DNA of 32,154 nucleotides from an uncultured Prevotella sp. (GTDB taxonomy: Bacteria > Bacteroidota > Bacteroidia > Bacteroidales > Bacteroidaceae). The stretch lies in NCBI GenBank assembly GCA_945834405.1, contig CAMAHD010000016.1, positions 1-32,154 on the forward strand, given 5' to 3'. Positions 19,945-28,360 of the stretch are shown here, in pieces. The notes under the pieces were generated by a model, which saw only the letters and a program-made list of their open reading frames with translations, ran no database searches and was not told where the DNA came from. Numbering within the stretch: the stretch's first letter is position 1; every line of letters begins with the position of its first letter. The position numbers and the translations under genes are program-made.

Positions 19945-20208
19945 TTACTCTCCTATAACTTTAATGTCCTTCCAGTCGCAGTAACCCTTGGCAACAGCAT
20001 GCTTGAGGGCAGCATCGAGACCTACTTTGTTAATTAAACGCAGACCAGCTGCACTGATCTTCAAGCTGATCCAGCAGTCCTCCTCTACATAGAAGAATTT
20101 CTTGCTGAACAGGTTGACGTCAAAGCTGCGCTTGGTGCGATGCTTTGAGTGAGACACGTTGTTTCCCAGCTGTGCCTTCTTTCCTGTAATCTGACAAATC
20201 TTCGACAT
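19945..20208 (-). CDS. rpmB: 50S ribosomal protein L28
   Basis: Large-subunit protein L28, 87 residues. The start [27 protein letters not shown] in part matches the family, as does the strand [22 protein letters not shown] and the helix [15 protein letters not shown]. It is the first gene of its operon and has a full consensus promoter about 50 bases upstream. Confidence 0.96.
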   Translation of the reverse strand: MSKICQITGKKAQLGNNVSHSKHRTKRSFDVNLFSKKFFYVEEDCWISLKISAAGLRLINKVGLDAALKHAVAKGYCDWKDIKVIGE

Positions 20209-20259
20209 TGCGTATCTAAATTTTTGTTTTCAATTTTGTAACTTACTCCAAACAGGGTG

Positions 20260-20290
20260 CAAAGGTAAACATTTTTTTTTGAAACGCAAA
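20260..20290 (-). promoter_or_regulatory. Promoter of the rpmB operon
   Basis: On the minus strand TTTG (20287-20290), 19 bases that include a run of nine A, then TACCTTTG (20260-20267). It lies between the pncC stop (20315) and rpmB, and gives a leader of about 45 bases. Confidence 0.78.
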
Positions 20291-20314
20291 ATATTTCTTC
20301 TAAAAATCAACAAT

Positions 20315-20833
20315 TTAAGAATTATTTTCTTCTTTTAGGGGTCGATATTCTTCCTGCAGGTAGTCAAAAAACATCTGTATGGCCTTGTTGGTAGCAATGG
20401 CAAGGTTGATGTCGCGTCCGAAATCTTCCTCCAGCTTCATGGTTTCCACACGTTTGGGGGAGCCGCAAGCCAGCCAGATGGTGCCAACGGGAACATCCTT
20501 GGTTCCTCCGGTGGGACCGGCGAAACCCGTGGCGGCGATGGCATAGTCGGTGTTGAGAGTCTTGCAGGCTCCCTTCACCATCTTGACAGCCACGTCTTCG
20601 CAGACGGCACCCTGTTCGTCGAGCAGTGTCTTGTCTACGTCGAGCAGTCGTTCCTTGATTTCATCAGCGTAGCAAACGATGCCACCCTTGAAGTACTTTG
20701 ACGAGCCTGGAACGGCGATGATGGCTTCGGCTATGCGTCCGCCTGTGCAGCTCTCGGCTGTTCCTACAGTCTTTTCCATTTCCCACAGCAGTTGACTGAT
20801 TTCCCTGCTGATTATTTTACTTTCAAAATCCAT
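20315..20833 (-). CDS. pncC: CinA-like nicotinamide-nucleotide amidase
   Basis: Stand-alone CinA C-terminal domain (172 residues). Characterised members deamidate NMN to nicotinate mononucleotide in the pyridine-nucleotide salvage cycle. The signature TAESCTGGRIAEAI with the catalytic Ser, the motif GSSKYFKGGIVCYADEIK, and AIAATGFAGPTGGTKDVPVGTIW are all present. The N-terminal molybdopterin-like domain of full CinA is absent. It lies 39 bases after tsaD and just before the rpmB promoter. Confidence 0.88.
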   Translation of the reverse strand: MDFESKIISREISQLLWEMEKTVGTAESCTGGRIAEAIIAVPGSSKYFKGGIVCYADEIKERLLDVDKTLLDEQGAVCEDVAVKMVKGACKTLNTDYAIAATGFAGPTGGTKDVPVGTIWLACGSPKRVETMKLEEDFGRDINLAIATNKAIQMFFDYLQEEYRPLKEENNS

Positions 20834-20872
20834 AGTCTGTCAGTGTTTTTTTTGTGTGAAGAACGGGAGGGT

Positions 20873-21913
20873 TCATTGGAAGGTAACCTTCGAGAAGGCT
20901 GGTATATCCATCGGGCAGAACTCTCCGTCCAAATATTTGTAATAGCCCGTGATGCCTATCATGGCAGCATTATCGGTGGTGTAGCTGAATTTAGGGATGT
21001 AGATAGTCCATCCGTACTTGTCTGCGTGTTCGTGGAAGGCCTGGCGCAGGCCGTTGTTGGCGCTGACACCTCCCGCCACAGCCACGTGGCGTATGCCAGT
21101 CTGTTTGACTGCCTTGCGCAGTTTTTTCATGAGTATGTCGACGATGGTAAACTCCAGACTGGCAGCGATGTCTTCCTTGTGTTTCTCCACGAAATCAGGG
21201 TCTTCTGCCACCCACTCGCGCAGAGAATAGAGGAAGGAAGTCTTCAATCCGCTGAAGCTGTAGTCCAGACCTGCTATCTGGGGTTCTGCGAAGTGATAGG
21301 CACGGGGATTGCCCTGTCGTGCCAGACGGTCGATGATGGGACCTCCGGGATAACCCAGTCCCATGACCTTTGAACATTTGTCGATGGCTTCTCCCGCCGC
21401 GTCGTCAATGGTCTGTCCCAGGACGGTCATCCTGTTGTATGCCTCTACCTTGACAATCTGCGAGTTGCCGCCGCTGACGAGCAGGCAGAGGAAGGGCAGG
21501 GGAGGAGCCGACAGGTCGTCGGCAGACTCCTTGATGAAGTGAGCCATGACATGTCCCTGCAGGTGGTTGACGTCGATGAGGGGGATGTTGAGCGAGCGTG
21601 CAAAGCCTTTGGCAAAGCTGACGCCTACCAACAGTGAACCCATCAGTCCGGGACCGCGAGTGAAGGCTACTGCCGACAGCTGTTCTTTGGTGATGCCGGC
21701 ACGCCTGATGGCTTGGTCTACCACGGGTACGATATTTTGCTGGTGGGCGCGGGATGCCAGTTCCGGAACCACCCCTCCGTAAGCCTCATGTACAGCCTGA
21801 CTGGCAGTGACGTTGCTGAGCAGGACACCGTTGCGGAGCACTGCTGCCGATGTGTCGTCACAGCTGCTTTCGATACCCAGGATATAAATGTCTTTCTTGT
21901 CTTCTGCTTTCAT
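20873..21913 (-). CDS. tsaD: tRNA N6-threonylcarbamoyladenosine transferase TsaD
   Basis: Transfers the threonylcarbamoyl group to A37 of tRNAs reading ANN codons, with TsaB, TsaE and TsaC elsewhere. The 346 residues show the ASKHA fold: ILGIESSCDDTSAAV, GGVVPELASRAHQ, the metal-binding HLQGH (HxxxH), LLVSGGNSQIV, and AVAGGVSANNGLR. The ATG at 21913 gives the family N-terminus; a longer frame to 22042 runs into map and has unrelated sequence. It starts 35 bases after map. Confidence 0.96.
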   Translation of the reverse strand: MKAEDKKDIYILGIESSCDDTSAAVLRNGVLLSNVTASQAVHEAYGGVVPELASRAHQQNIVPVVDQAIRRAGITKEQLSAVAFTRGPGLMGSLLVGVSFAKGFARSLNIPLIDVNHLQGHVMAHFIKESADDLSAPPLPFLCLLVSGGNSQIVKVEAYNRMTVLGQTIDDAAGEAIDKCSKVMGLGYPGGPIIDRLARQGNPRAYHFAEPQIAGLDYSFSGLKTSFLYSLREWVAEDPDFVEKHKEDIAASLEFTIVDILMKKLRKAVKQTGIRHVAVAGGVSANNGLRQAFHEHADKYGWTIYIPKFSYTTDNAAMIGITGYYKYLDGEFCPMDIPAFSKVTFQ

Positions 21914-21948
21914 GATTGACTGATTGTTGTCTGCATCGATGCCCTCGT

Positions 21949-22815
21949 TTAATAGGTGAGAATCTCCACGCCGTGTTCGGTCATCAGGAAGGTGTGTTCC
22001 CACTGTGCGCTTGGCTTCTCGTCGCCGGTGATGACTTCCCATCCATATTCGTCTTCCGCGTCGATAAACACCTTGTACGTGCCCATGTTGATCATCGGCT
22101 CGATGGTGAACACCATGCCGGGAACGAGCAGCATACCCGTGCCTTTCTTGCCGTAGTGGAGCACTTCGGGGTCTTCGTGAAACTGCAAGCCGACACCGTG
22201 TCCGCAGAGTGCTCTAACCACACCATAATTATATTTAGAGGCATGTTTTTCTATGGCATTGCCTATGTCTCCCACAAAAGAGTAAGGCTTGGCAGCCTCG
22301 GCACCTATCTCCAGGCATTCCTTCGCCACCCTTACCAGCTGTTCTTTCTCGGGTGTGGTTTTTCCACCGATGATGAACATGCGTGAAGCGTCGGCATAAT
22401 AGCCGTCGAGGATGGTGGTGAAGTCGACGTTGACGATGTCGCCTTCCTGCAGGATGTCCTCGGCCTTGGGTATGCCGTGACAAACCACCTCGTTGATGCT
22501 GGTACATACACTCTTGGGGTAGCCTTCGTAGTTGAGGCAGGCAGGAGTGGCACCGTGACCGACGCAATAGTCATAGCAAATCTTGTCTATCTCCAAAGTG
22601 CTCATTCCGGGGTGAATCAGTCGCTCCACTTCATTGAGCACTGCCGTATTGATGACACCGCTTCTGCGGATGCCTTCTATCTGTTCGGGTGTCTTGATCA
22701 GACTGCGGGTGGGCACTTTCTTGCCCTTTTTCTGCCAGTAGAGAATCTTCTTGTCCATCTCTGTCATCGGTTCTCCGGGAGGGCAGGTCCATCTGTTTTT
22801 CTTGTTGTTGAACAT
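21949..22815 (-). CDS. map: Type I methionine aminopeptidase
   Basis: Removes N-terminal Met from nascent proteins. The 288 residues have all metal ligands of the pita-bread fold: VNVDFTTILDGYYADASRMF (two Asp), CGHGVGLQFHEDPEV (His), VFTIEPM (Glu) and EHTFLMTEHGVEIL (Glu). About 40 extra residues precede the catalytic domain (WTCPPGEP, KKILYWQKKGKKVPTRSLI), common among Bacteroidota and possibly ribosome-contacting. I chose ATG 22815 over one at 22851, since a promoter -7 element lies at 22838-22845. It heads the map-tsaD-pncC group. Confidence 0.95.
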   Translation of the reverse strand: MFNNKKNRWTCPPGEPMTEMDKKILYWQKKGKKVPTRSLIKTPEQIEGIRRSGVINTAVLNEVERLIHPGMSTLEIDKICYDYCVGHGATPACLNYEGYPKSVCTSINEVVCHGIPKAEDILQEGDIVNVDFTTILDGYYADASRMFIIGGKTTPEKEQLVRVAKECLEIGAEAAKPYSFVGDIGNAIEKHASKYNYGVVRALCGHGVGLQFHEDPEVLHYGKKGTGMLLVPGMVFTIEPMINMGTYKVFIDAEDEYGWEVITGDEKPSAQWEHTFLMTEHGVEILTY

Positions 22816-22837
22816 TTTTATTGTTGTTAAGACCCTG

Positions 22838-22845
22838 CAAAAGTA
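22838..22845 (-). promoter_or_regulatory. Probable -7 element of the map-tsaD-pncC operon
   Basis: The minus strand reads TACTTTTG followed by C, matching TAnnTTTG, 23 bases before the map ATG. The -33 position reads near TGGT, a weak fit. Confidence 0.5.
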
Positions 22846-22895
22846 CAACAAATCTATCAGAATCCACCATAAAAAATCCTAATTATTTGCCGAAA

Positions 22896-22928
22896 TTGCG
22901 CGCATTTGGCCAAAAGTTGCTACCTTTA
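22896..22928 (+). promoter_or_regulatory. Probable promoter of the mazG operon
   Basis: TTGC (22896-22899), 21 bases, TACCTTTA (22921-22928), one mismatch in each element from the consensus. It is 31 bases before the mazG ATG and diverges from the map promoter. Confidence 0.5.
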
Positions 22929-22958
22929 CCACATCAATCTGACATTCATTGAAAGAAG

Positions 22959-23834
22959 ATGCATACAAGAAAAGAAGAAATGGAGGCCTTTGGAAGGCTG
23001 CTCGACGTGCTTGACATGCTGAGAGAAAGATGCCCATGGGACCGTAAGCAGACCAATCAGTCGCTGCGTCCCAACACCATTGAAGAGACTTACGAGCTCT
23101 GTGAGGCATTAGTGAACGACGACAAGAAGAACATCTGCAAGGAGTTGGGAGATGTGCTGTTGCATGTCTGCTTCTATGCCAAGATAGGTCGTGAGGGAGG
23201 CGACTTCGACATGGCTGATGTCTGCAATCAGTTGGCAGACAAGCTGATTTTCCGTCACCCCCATGTCTACCACCCCTCTCAGGTGGGTGTTGCCCATCCG
23301 TTGCCTTTGCCTTACGGCGAGAACGGCGAGTCAGAGGTTCCTGAAGGCGAAGACTTCAGCAAAGCCAAGACGGCTCGTCAGGTGATAGAGAACTGGGAAC
23401 AGATCAAGTTGCGCGAGAAGGACGGAAACAAGAGTGTTCTTTCCGGTGTGCCAGCAGCCCTTCCTTCCCTCATCAAGGCATACCGCATTCAGGACAAGGC
23501 CCGCAATGTGGGTTTCGACTGGGAAGACCGCATGGATGTGTGGGCGAAGGTCCGAGAAGAGCTGGCAGAGCTGGAGGCAGAACTGGAGCGTGACGACAAG
23601 GACCAAGCCACGGGCGAGCTGGGTGACTTTCTCTTCAGTGTCATCAATGCCGCACGCCTGTACCATCTGAATCCCGATACGGCTTTGGAAAGAACCAATC
23701 AGAAGTTTATCCGTCGCTTCAACTATATCGAGGAGCATAGCATCAAGCAGGGCAAAGCGCTCAAGGACATGACACTCGGCGAGATGGACCAGCTCTGGGA
23801 AGAGGCGAAGCGTTTGGAAAAGGCACCGCATTAA
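22959..23834 (+). CDS. mazG: Nucleoside triphosphate pyrophosphohydrolase MazG
   Basis: Hydrolyses (d)NTPs, including damaged ones, to monophosphate and pyrophosphate. The 291 residues contain two MazG helical domains. The first has the Mg2+ motif EETYEL with KELGDVLLHVCF; the second has REELAELEAEL with GELGDFLFSVINAARLY. The family marks LRERCPWDRKQTNQSLRPNTIEE (in parts) and IPSLIKAYRIQDKARNVGFDW-like sequence are present. The middle linker (about 105-150) is longer than in the Escherichia coli protein. It is first of a three-gene plus-strand group. Confidence 0.93.
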   Translation: MHTRKEEMEAFGRLLDVLDMLRERCPWDRKQTNQSLRPNTIEETYELCEALVNDDKKNICKELGDVLLHVCFYAKIGREGGDFDMADVCNQLADKLIFRHPHVYHPSQVGVAHPLPLPYGENGESEVPEGEDFSKAKTARQVIENWEQIKLREKDGNKSVLSGVPAALPSLIKAYRIQDKARNVGFDWEDRMDVWAKVREELAELEAELERDDKDQATGELGDFLFSVINAARLYHLNPDTALERTNQKFIRRFNYIEEHSIKQGKALKDMTLGEMDQLWEEAKRLEKAPH

Positions 23835-23849
23835 ACAATATATAATAAT

Positions 23850-24452
23850 ATGTGTAAACTCATATCCCGTGCCATAGGCACTGCAGCCATCATCGCCATG
23901 ACGGCATGTGGCGGCAACAAGACTCAGGTTAGCTTTGACGAGAGTGACACCTTGCAGATAGGTGTCGAGAGGAATTATACCGTTTTTGGTGTCTGCGGAG
24001 AGGCTTCGGCCATGAATACCCTTCAGCTCATTTCCGACAGTGGCGACACCCTGAACCTCAGCGTAGAAGAGGCCAAGGAGCAAGAGCAAGTCTTCGGCGG
24101 CTATGCCGTGGGCGACCGTCTGGCGGTGATGACCAACACGTCCATGACGGCTGCAACGCTTGTCGTTAACGAGACCACCCTGATGGGCGATTGGGTGACC
24201 CTCAACCCCATTGACGGCTTCTCGTATATGGGCATGAGCATCCGCGAGGGCGGTATCGTAGAGGGCATCGAACAGGCTCACATGCAGTACAAGTCGTGGA
24301 GCATCTACAATGGCAAGCTGGAACTGGCAGTCATCCGCGAGGGCGGCGGTGAGGAGGAGGAGATAACCACCTACGACTTTGTGAAGCTGGATGCCGACTC
24401 GCTCATCTTCCGTGAAGGCGATGATTACTATGAGTATTCGCGTCAAAGGTAA
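23850..24452 (+). CDS. Lipocalin-like lipoprotein
   Basis: The 200-residue product has a lipoprotein signal peptide with lipobox MTAC (Cys at about residue 20), so it is likely membrane-anchored. The mature part is beta-rich. The second half (GDWVTLNPIDGFSYMGMSI, GGIVEGIEQAHMQYKSWSIYNGKLEL, LDADSLIF) resembles the lipocalin-like domain proteins common in Bacteroidales. I infer the family from this pattern, not from a diagnostic motif. It follows mazG by 15 bases and precedes RNase Z by 14, but a functional link is not obvious. The ligand is unknown. Confidence 0.7.
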   Translation: MCKLISRAIGTAAIIAMTACGGNKTQVSFDESDTLQIGVERNYTVFGVCGEASAMNTLQLISDSGDTLNLSVEEAKEQEQVFGGYAVGDRLAVMTNTSMTAATLVVNETTLMGDWVTLNPIDGFSYMGMSIREGGIVEGIEQAHMQYKSWSIYNGKLELAVIREGGGEEEEITTYDFVKLDADSLIFREGDDYYEYSRQR

Positions 24453-24466
24453 AAAAAGAGGAACGC

Positions 24467-25378
24467 ATGGATTTCAATGTGCATATCCTGGGGTGTGGCA
24501 GTGCTTTGCCCACCCTTCGTCATCATGCCTCGGCTCAGGTGGTTGAGTTGCATGACAAGTGTATGATGGTGGATTGCGGTGAGGGCACACAGATGCAACT
24601 GAGACGCTCTCGGCTGCATTTCTCCAAAATCATGAGCGTGTTCATCTCCCATCTCCACGGAGACCATTGCTACGGTCTGCCAGGTCTCATCTCCACCTTC
24701 GGAATGCTGGGGCGAACGGCACCCCTGCATATCTATGGTCCCCGCAAGTTGAGGCCCATGATAGAGCCGATGCTCCATATCGCGGGTCACGGAGTGGACT
24801 ATCCCTTGGAGATACACGAGGTGGACACTACCCAGCACCTGCTGGTCTACGAAGACCGAAGCATGGAGGTGTGGTCGCTGCCTCTTGAACACCGTATGCC
24901 TTGCTGCGGTTACCTGTTTCGCGAGAAGCCGTCGCTGCCCCATCTCAAGCGCGACATCATCGACATGTACGGCATTTCCATCAGTCAGGCAAACAACATC
25001 AAGAATGGCATGGACGGAGTGACACCCGATGGCGAAGTCATACCCAACCGCTTGCTGGTTACTCCAGCCGCACCGCCCCGCAGCTATGCCTACTGCAGCG
25101 ACACCAGCTACCTGCCCCAGCTTCACTCCCTGATACAGGGTGTAGACCTGCTCTACCACGAGAGCACCTATGCGCAAGACAATCTCCGACTGGCGGAAAA
25201 ATACCTTCACTCCACCGCTGCCCAGGCCGCTCAGGTAGCCAAGGATGCCCATGCCGGAAAACTGATGCTGGGTCACTATTCCCAACGATATGAGCAAGAA
25301 GAAATCCTGCTGAAAGAGGCGCAGGAGATATTCCCCCATACCATTCTTGCCCAGGAAGGGATGTGCGTACAGGTGTAG
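24467..25378 (+). CDS. rnz: Ribonuclease Z
   Basis: Endonuclease that trims the 3' end of pre-tRNA. The 303 residues show the metallo-beta-lactamase fold: ILGCGSALPT, VDCGEGTQMQLRRS, the zinc motif SHLHGDHCYGLPGL (His62, His64, Asp66, His67), AYCSDTSYLP, YHESTYA and LMLGHYSQRY. The flexible arm region has GISISQANNIKNG. It is the last gene of the mazG group. No terminator is seen, and a strong promoter for the next gene starts 35 bases later. Confidence 0.95.
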   Translation: MDFNVHILGCGSALPTLRHHASAQVVELHDKCMMVDCGEGTQMQLRRSRLHFSKIMSVFISHLHGDHCYGLPGLISTFGMLGRTAPLHIYGPRKLRPMIEPMLHIAGHGVDYPLEIHEVDTTQHLLVYEDRSMEVWSLPLEHRMPCCGYLFREKPSLPHLKRDIIDMYGISISQANNIKNGMDGVTPDGEVIPNRLLVTPAAPPRSYAYCSDTSYLPQLHSLIQGVDLLYHESTYAQDNLRLAEKYLHSTAAQAAQVAKDAHAGKLMLGHYSQRYEQEEILLKEAQEIFPHTILAQEGMCVQV

Positions 25379-25412
25379 TTGGGTTAAAATAATAAAAAAA
25401 ATGACGAAAAAG

Positions 25413-25444
25413 TTTGTGAGAATCAGACAAAAAACGTATTTTTG
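25413..25444 (+). promoter_or_regulatory. Promoter of the envelope cluster
   Basis: TTTG (25413-25416), exactly 20 bases, TATTTTTG (25437-25444): full match to the consensus, 21 bases before the ATG at 25466. It also rules out an in-frame TTG at 25442 as start, since that lies inside the -7 box. Confidence 0.82.
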
Positions 25445-25465
25445 CAGAAAATAAACAAGAAACAG

Positions 25466-25780
25466 ATGACCAAACGTTTACTTATATACACTTTCATGGC
25501 ATGTTGCGCCATGTCCACGCCTGCGGTGGTGCATGCCAGTTCGGAGAGTGCTTCTCTGGAACTGCTGGAGCCGTCGTCAGAAGTGAATGTGGTGGTAAAA
25601 GACAGGGTCGTTTATGTCAACGGAGCTGCAGGACAAACGCTCTATGTGGTTTCATCGACAGGCAGGGTGATGGTGGCTGTCCAACTGACAAGTCCCTCGC
25701 AGCGTGTCGAACTTAATATCCCCAAAGGGTGCTATATCGTCAAAGTAGGAACCGTGGCAAGGAAAATTTCCCTGTCATAA
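25466..25780 (+). CDS. Small secreted protein resembling a type IX sorting domain
   Basis: The 104-residue protein has a signal peptide (about 1-24, ending near VVHAS). The mature remainder looks like one small beta domain: VNVVVKDRVVYVNGAAGQTLYV, STGRVMVAVQL and RVELNIPKGCYIVKVGTVARKISL, quoted in parts. This is the pattern of the C-terminal sorting domain of type IX secreted proteins (G-x-x-V turn, PKGxYIVKV, final K-I-x-L), but with no cargo in front. DUF3244-type proteins are an alternative. Its last 52 bases overlap the start of the transpeptidase gene. It may be a secreted or surface partner of that enzyme, but the function is unknown. Confidence 0.65.
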   Translation: MTKRLLIYTFMACCAMSTPAVVHASSESASLELLEPSSEVNVVVKDRVVYVNGAAGQTLYVVSSTGRVMVAVQLTSPSQRVELNIPKGCYIVKVGTVARKISLS

Positions 25781-27339
25781 TTGTCATTTCCCTTGTTGTG
25801 CTCGTAGGCATCAGGATGCTTACGGGCTGTTTTGCGTGTCATGGTGAAGAGGAAGAGGAGCCGGAAACCGTTTTCTCCGTCTTGAGGAAACAGGGTTTTC
25901 CTGTCGATTCGGCAGATGTGGCAGAGACCTTGCAAAAACTCGTGAGTCGTGATTTCATTGTCAGCCAGTCAGACAGGTATACCCGTGACTATTACCTGCA
26001 GGATGGCAGCCAGATGCTTTGGTTGCAGCCTGGAGGTGTGAGTTTACAGGCTGATGCCCTTCTGAAAGTGCTTGCCGGGGTGTCCCGCCATGGCCTGCTT
26101 CCAGACATGTTTCTCGCCGATACGGTAGCAGCAGACCTCAAGCGCATGAGGACGCTCCATTTTGACAGTCTCGACAATAGTGTCGGAAGGGTGCTGATGC
26201 GACTCGAATACCATCTCACCAAAGCCTACCTCAGGTATTATTCCGGACAGCGTTTCGGATTCTCCAATCCCAAACGCTACCTGAACAGGCTTGACCCCTT
26301 CAAGGAAGATACCGTCAGTGGCAAGGTGCTGAGTTACAGAGGACTCTTTGATGTGGACATTGACCGTCCCGACTCCCTTTTCTTTCAGAATGCCTTGCAG
26401 CAGATCCGTGATGGCCATGTAGGCGAGACCTTGCAGCGAGCCACTCCTCAGTCGTCCTTTTACCGTTTGTTGCAGCAACAGCTGTCAGCAGGCAAGGTCA
26501 GTGAGAAGGAACGCCAGCGCCTGCTTGTCAACATGGAGCGTTGCCGCTGGCGAGGAGCCGTTCCTCCCATGGACAGCAGCCGACACGTAGTGGTGAACAT
26601 TCCCGCTTTTCATCTTTATGCCTACGGAGCAGATTCGCTGATAGACATGCGTGTCGGATGTGGAACGGTCAAGACCAAGACTCCGCTGCTGGTGAGTGCC
26701 ATCGAGCGGATGGATGTCAACCCCGTGTGGAATATACCGCCAACCATCATCAAGAATGAGGTGGCTGTCCATGCCGGCGACACCGCCTATTTCGAGCGCA
26801 ACCGTTATTATATCGTCGAACGTTCTACAGGCAAGCGGATGAGCGTCGGCTCCGTGTCGGCGCGGATGTTGCGCAGCGGACTCTATCGTGTGACACAGGA
26901 AGGAGGCGAGGGGAACGCCCTCGGACGCATCATCTTCCGTTTTCCCAACAACTTCTCCGTCTTCCTTCATGACACCTCTTCACGACAGTTCTTCGAGCGC
27001 AATAACCGAGGCGTCTCGCATGGATGTGTACGTGTGGAGCGTCCTTTTGAACTGGCGCAATACCTATGGAGAGAGACCGATGAGTGGAAGCTCGACTGCC
27101 TTCGTATCAGTATGGGACTCGACCCCCAGGGAGAGCGAGGCAAGAAGTATGTGGAACAGGAAGACTATGACGACCATCTGGTAAGCGGTGTGCCCGTGCG
27201 CCCCCATGTTCCCCTTTTCATCACTTATTTCACTCTCTATCCCGACTCAGCAGGCACCTTGGTCACCTATCCCGACGTGTATGGTTACGACCCAGTTGTT
27301 TACGAGGAAATTAAACCTTTCGTGGAGAAAAACATCTAA
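25729..27339 (+). CDS. L,D-transpeptidase lipoprotein (YkuD domain)
   Basis: Predicted peptidoglycan cross-linking enzyme of the YcbB/LdtD layout (536 residues), making 3-3 links or attaching proteins. GTG at 25729 is the only start upstream of the hydrophobic signal. It gives a basic N-region, a hydrophobic core and lipobox LTGC with Cys34, so the mature protein is lipid-anchored. The N-terminal half is a helical scaffold (AYLRYYSGQRFGFSNPKRYL). The catalytic domain starts near 290 (HVVVNIPAFHLYAY), with His414, His431 and Cys433 in FLHD and GVSHGCVRV. It overlaps the preceding gene by 52 bases and is followed 5 bases later by the sigma factor, which implies joint expression. Confidence 0.85.
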   Translation: MLYRQSRNRGKENFPVIIVISLVVLVGIRMLTGCFACHGEEEEEPETVFSVLRKQGFPVDSADVAETLQKLVSRDFIVSQSDRYTRDYYLQDGSQMLWLQPGGVSLQADALLKVLAGVSRHGLLPDMFLADTVAADLKRMRTLHFDSLDNSVGRVLMRLEYHLTKAYLRYYSGQRFGFSNPKRYLNRLDPFKEDTVSGKVLSYRGLFDVDIDRPDSLFFQNALQQIRDGHVGETLQRATPQSSFYRLLQQQLSAGKVSEKERQRLLVNMERCRWRGAVPPMDSSRHVVVNIPAFHLYAYGADSLIDMRVGCGTVKTKTPLLVSAIERMDVNPVWNIPPTIIKNEVAVHAGDTAYFERNRYYIVERSTGKRMSVGSVSARMLRSGLYRVTQEGGEGNALGRIIFRFPNNFSVFLHDTSSRQFFERNNRGVSHGCVRVERPFELAQYLWRETDEWKLDCLRISMGLDPQGERGKKYVEQEDYDDHLVSGVPVRPHVPLFITYFTLYPDSAGTLVTYPDVYGYDPVVYEEIKPFVEKNI

Positions 27340-27344
27340 CTATT

Positions 27345-27899
27345 GTGAAGACGACGGAAGAAACCCTACTGATACATCAACTCATGGACCTGAAGACCCG
27401 CCGCAGGGCTTTTGAGACCATGGTTCGCCAATATAGCGAAAAGCTGTATTGGATGGTGAGGCGTATGGTACTGAACCATGAAGATGCCAACGACATTATG
27501 CAGAACACCTTCCTCAAGGCATGGAGCAGCATCGATGACTTCCGTCAGGACTCCAAGCTCTCCACATGGCTCTATCGCATAGCCGTGAACGAGAGTATTG
27601 ACTTCATGAGACGCGCCAAGGTCAGACGCGCCGTCAGTACCGATGAAGCCGAAGGCAGTGGCGTGGCAGCCCAGCTGGTAGCCGACAAGTATTTCGATGG
27701 CGACCGTACTCAGGCCTTGCTGATGGAAGCCACCTCGCTCTTGCCGGAGGTACAGCGGATGGTTTTCAACCTCCGATATTACGACGAGATGAAATATAGC
27801 GACATGAGTCAGCTGCTGGACACTTCCGAAGGGGCTTTGAAAGCATCCTATCATATTGCCGTAAAAAAAATAAAGGAATATTTTAGCCGTCATGATTAA
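27345..27899 (+). CDS. ECF (sigma-70 family) RNA polymerase sigma factor
   Basis: Extracytoplasmic-function sigma factor of 184 residues. Region 2 (FETMVRQYSEKLYWMVRRMV, NDIMQNTFLKAWSSIDDFR, STWLYRIAVNESIDFMRRAK) binds core polymerase and the -10 element. Region 4 (LLPEVQRMVFNLRYYDEMKYSDMSQLL then SEGALKASYHIAVKKIKEY) binds the -35. GTG at 27345 is used; ATG at 27384 is the alternative and would remove 13 residues. It sits 5 bases after the transpeptidase stop and 44 bases before a one-helix membrane protein, the usual place for its anti-sigma factor. Confidence 0.93.
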   Translation: MKTTEETLLIHQLMDLKTRRRAFETMVRQYSEKLYWMVRRMVLNHEDANDIMQNTFLKAWSSIDDFRQDSKLSTWLYRIAVNESIDFMRRAKVRRAVSTDEAEGSGVAAQLVADKYFDGDRTQALLMEATSLLPEVQRMVFNLRYYDEMKYSDMSQLLDTSEGALKASYHIAVKKIKEYFSRHD

Positions 27900-27943
27900 A
27901 CTTTCGGCTGTCACCAACGTCAAAAAACAAAATATTAGATACA

Positions 27944-28354
27944 ATGACAAATAACGAGGACTATATCAAAAAGATGGTAGGCAAGGAAAACCCTTTCAGG
28001 GTGCCCGAAGGCTACTTCGACCAGTTGGCTCAGCAGGTGATGCAGGCATTGCCCGATGAGTCAAAGGAAGAAACGCATCAGGCAGAGCTTCCTCAACGTC
28101 GCCGCAAGCTGATTGTGCTTCCAGGAAGCAAAGCTCAGCGCTGGCTGGCTGCCGGCATCTGTGCAGCAGCCTGTCTCTGCGGAGTCATCTCTACCACGGC
28201 GCTCTATTTCTCAGCCAGTCAGGCAGAGCCAGATGCCCAGGCGGTGAAAACGGTGGCTGTCTCCTCGGATGTGAGGACCTACGAGGATGAGGTTGTCGAC
28301 TATGCGATGATGGACAACGGTGATATCTACGCTTATCTCTCCTCTGCCGAATAA
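27944..28354 (+). CDS. Putative anti-sigma membrane protein
   Basis: The 136-residue protein has a cytoplasmic N-part, one membrane helix (about 68-90, WLAAGICAAACLCGVIS) and a short acidic outer tail. The N-part motif NPFRVPEGYFDQLAQQVMQALP (two halves) is the common start of small proteins beside ECF sigma genes in Bacteroidales. No HxxxCxxC zinc anti-sigma motif is present, so the role rests on topology and position only. It may hold the upstream sigma factor at the membrane. Confidence 0.7.
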   Translation: MTNNEDYIKKMVGKENPFRVPEGYFDQLAQQVMQALPDESKEETHQAELPQRRRKLIVLPGSKAQRWLAAGICAAACLCGVISTTALYFSASQAEPDAQAVKTVAVSSDVRTYEDEVVDYAMMDNGDIYAYLSSAE

Positions 28355-28360
28355 AAAAAA

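Noticed and set aside
23331..24446. 371-codon minus-strand frame opposite mazG and the lipoprotein gene
   Set aside because: It spans two recognisable genes in antisense and has no recognisable motif.
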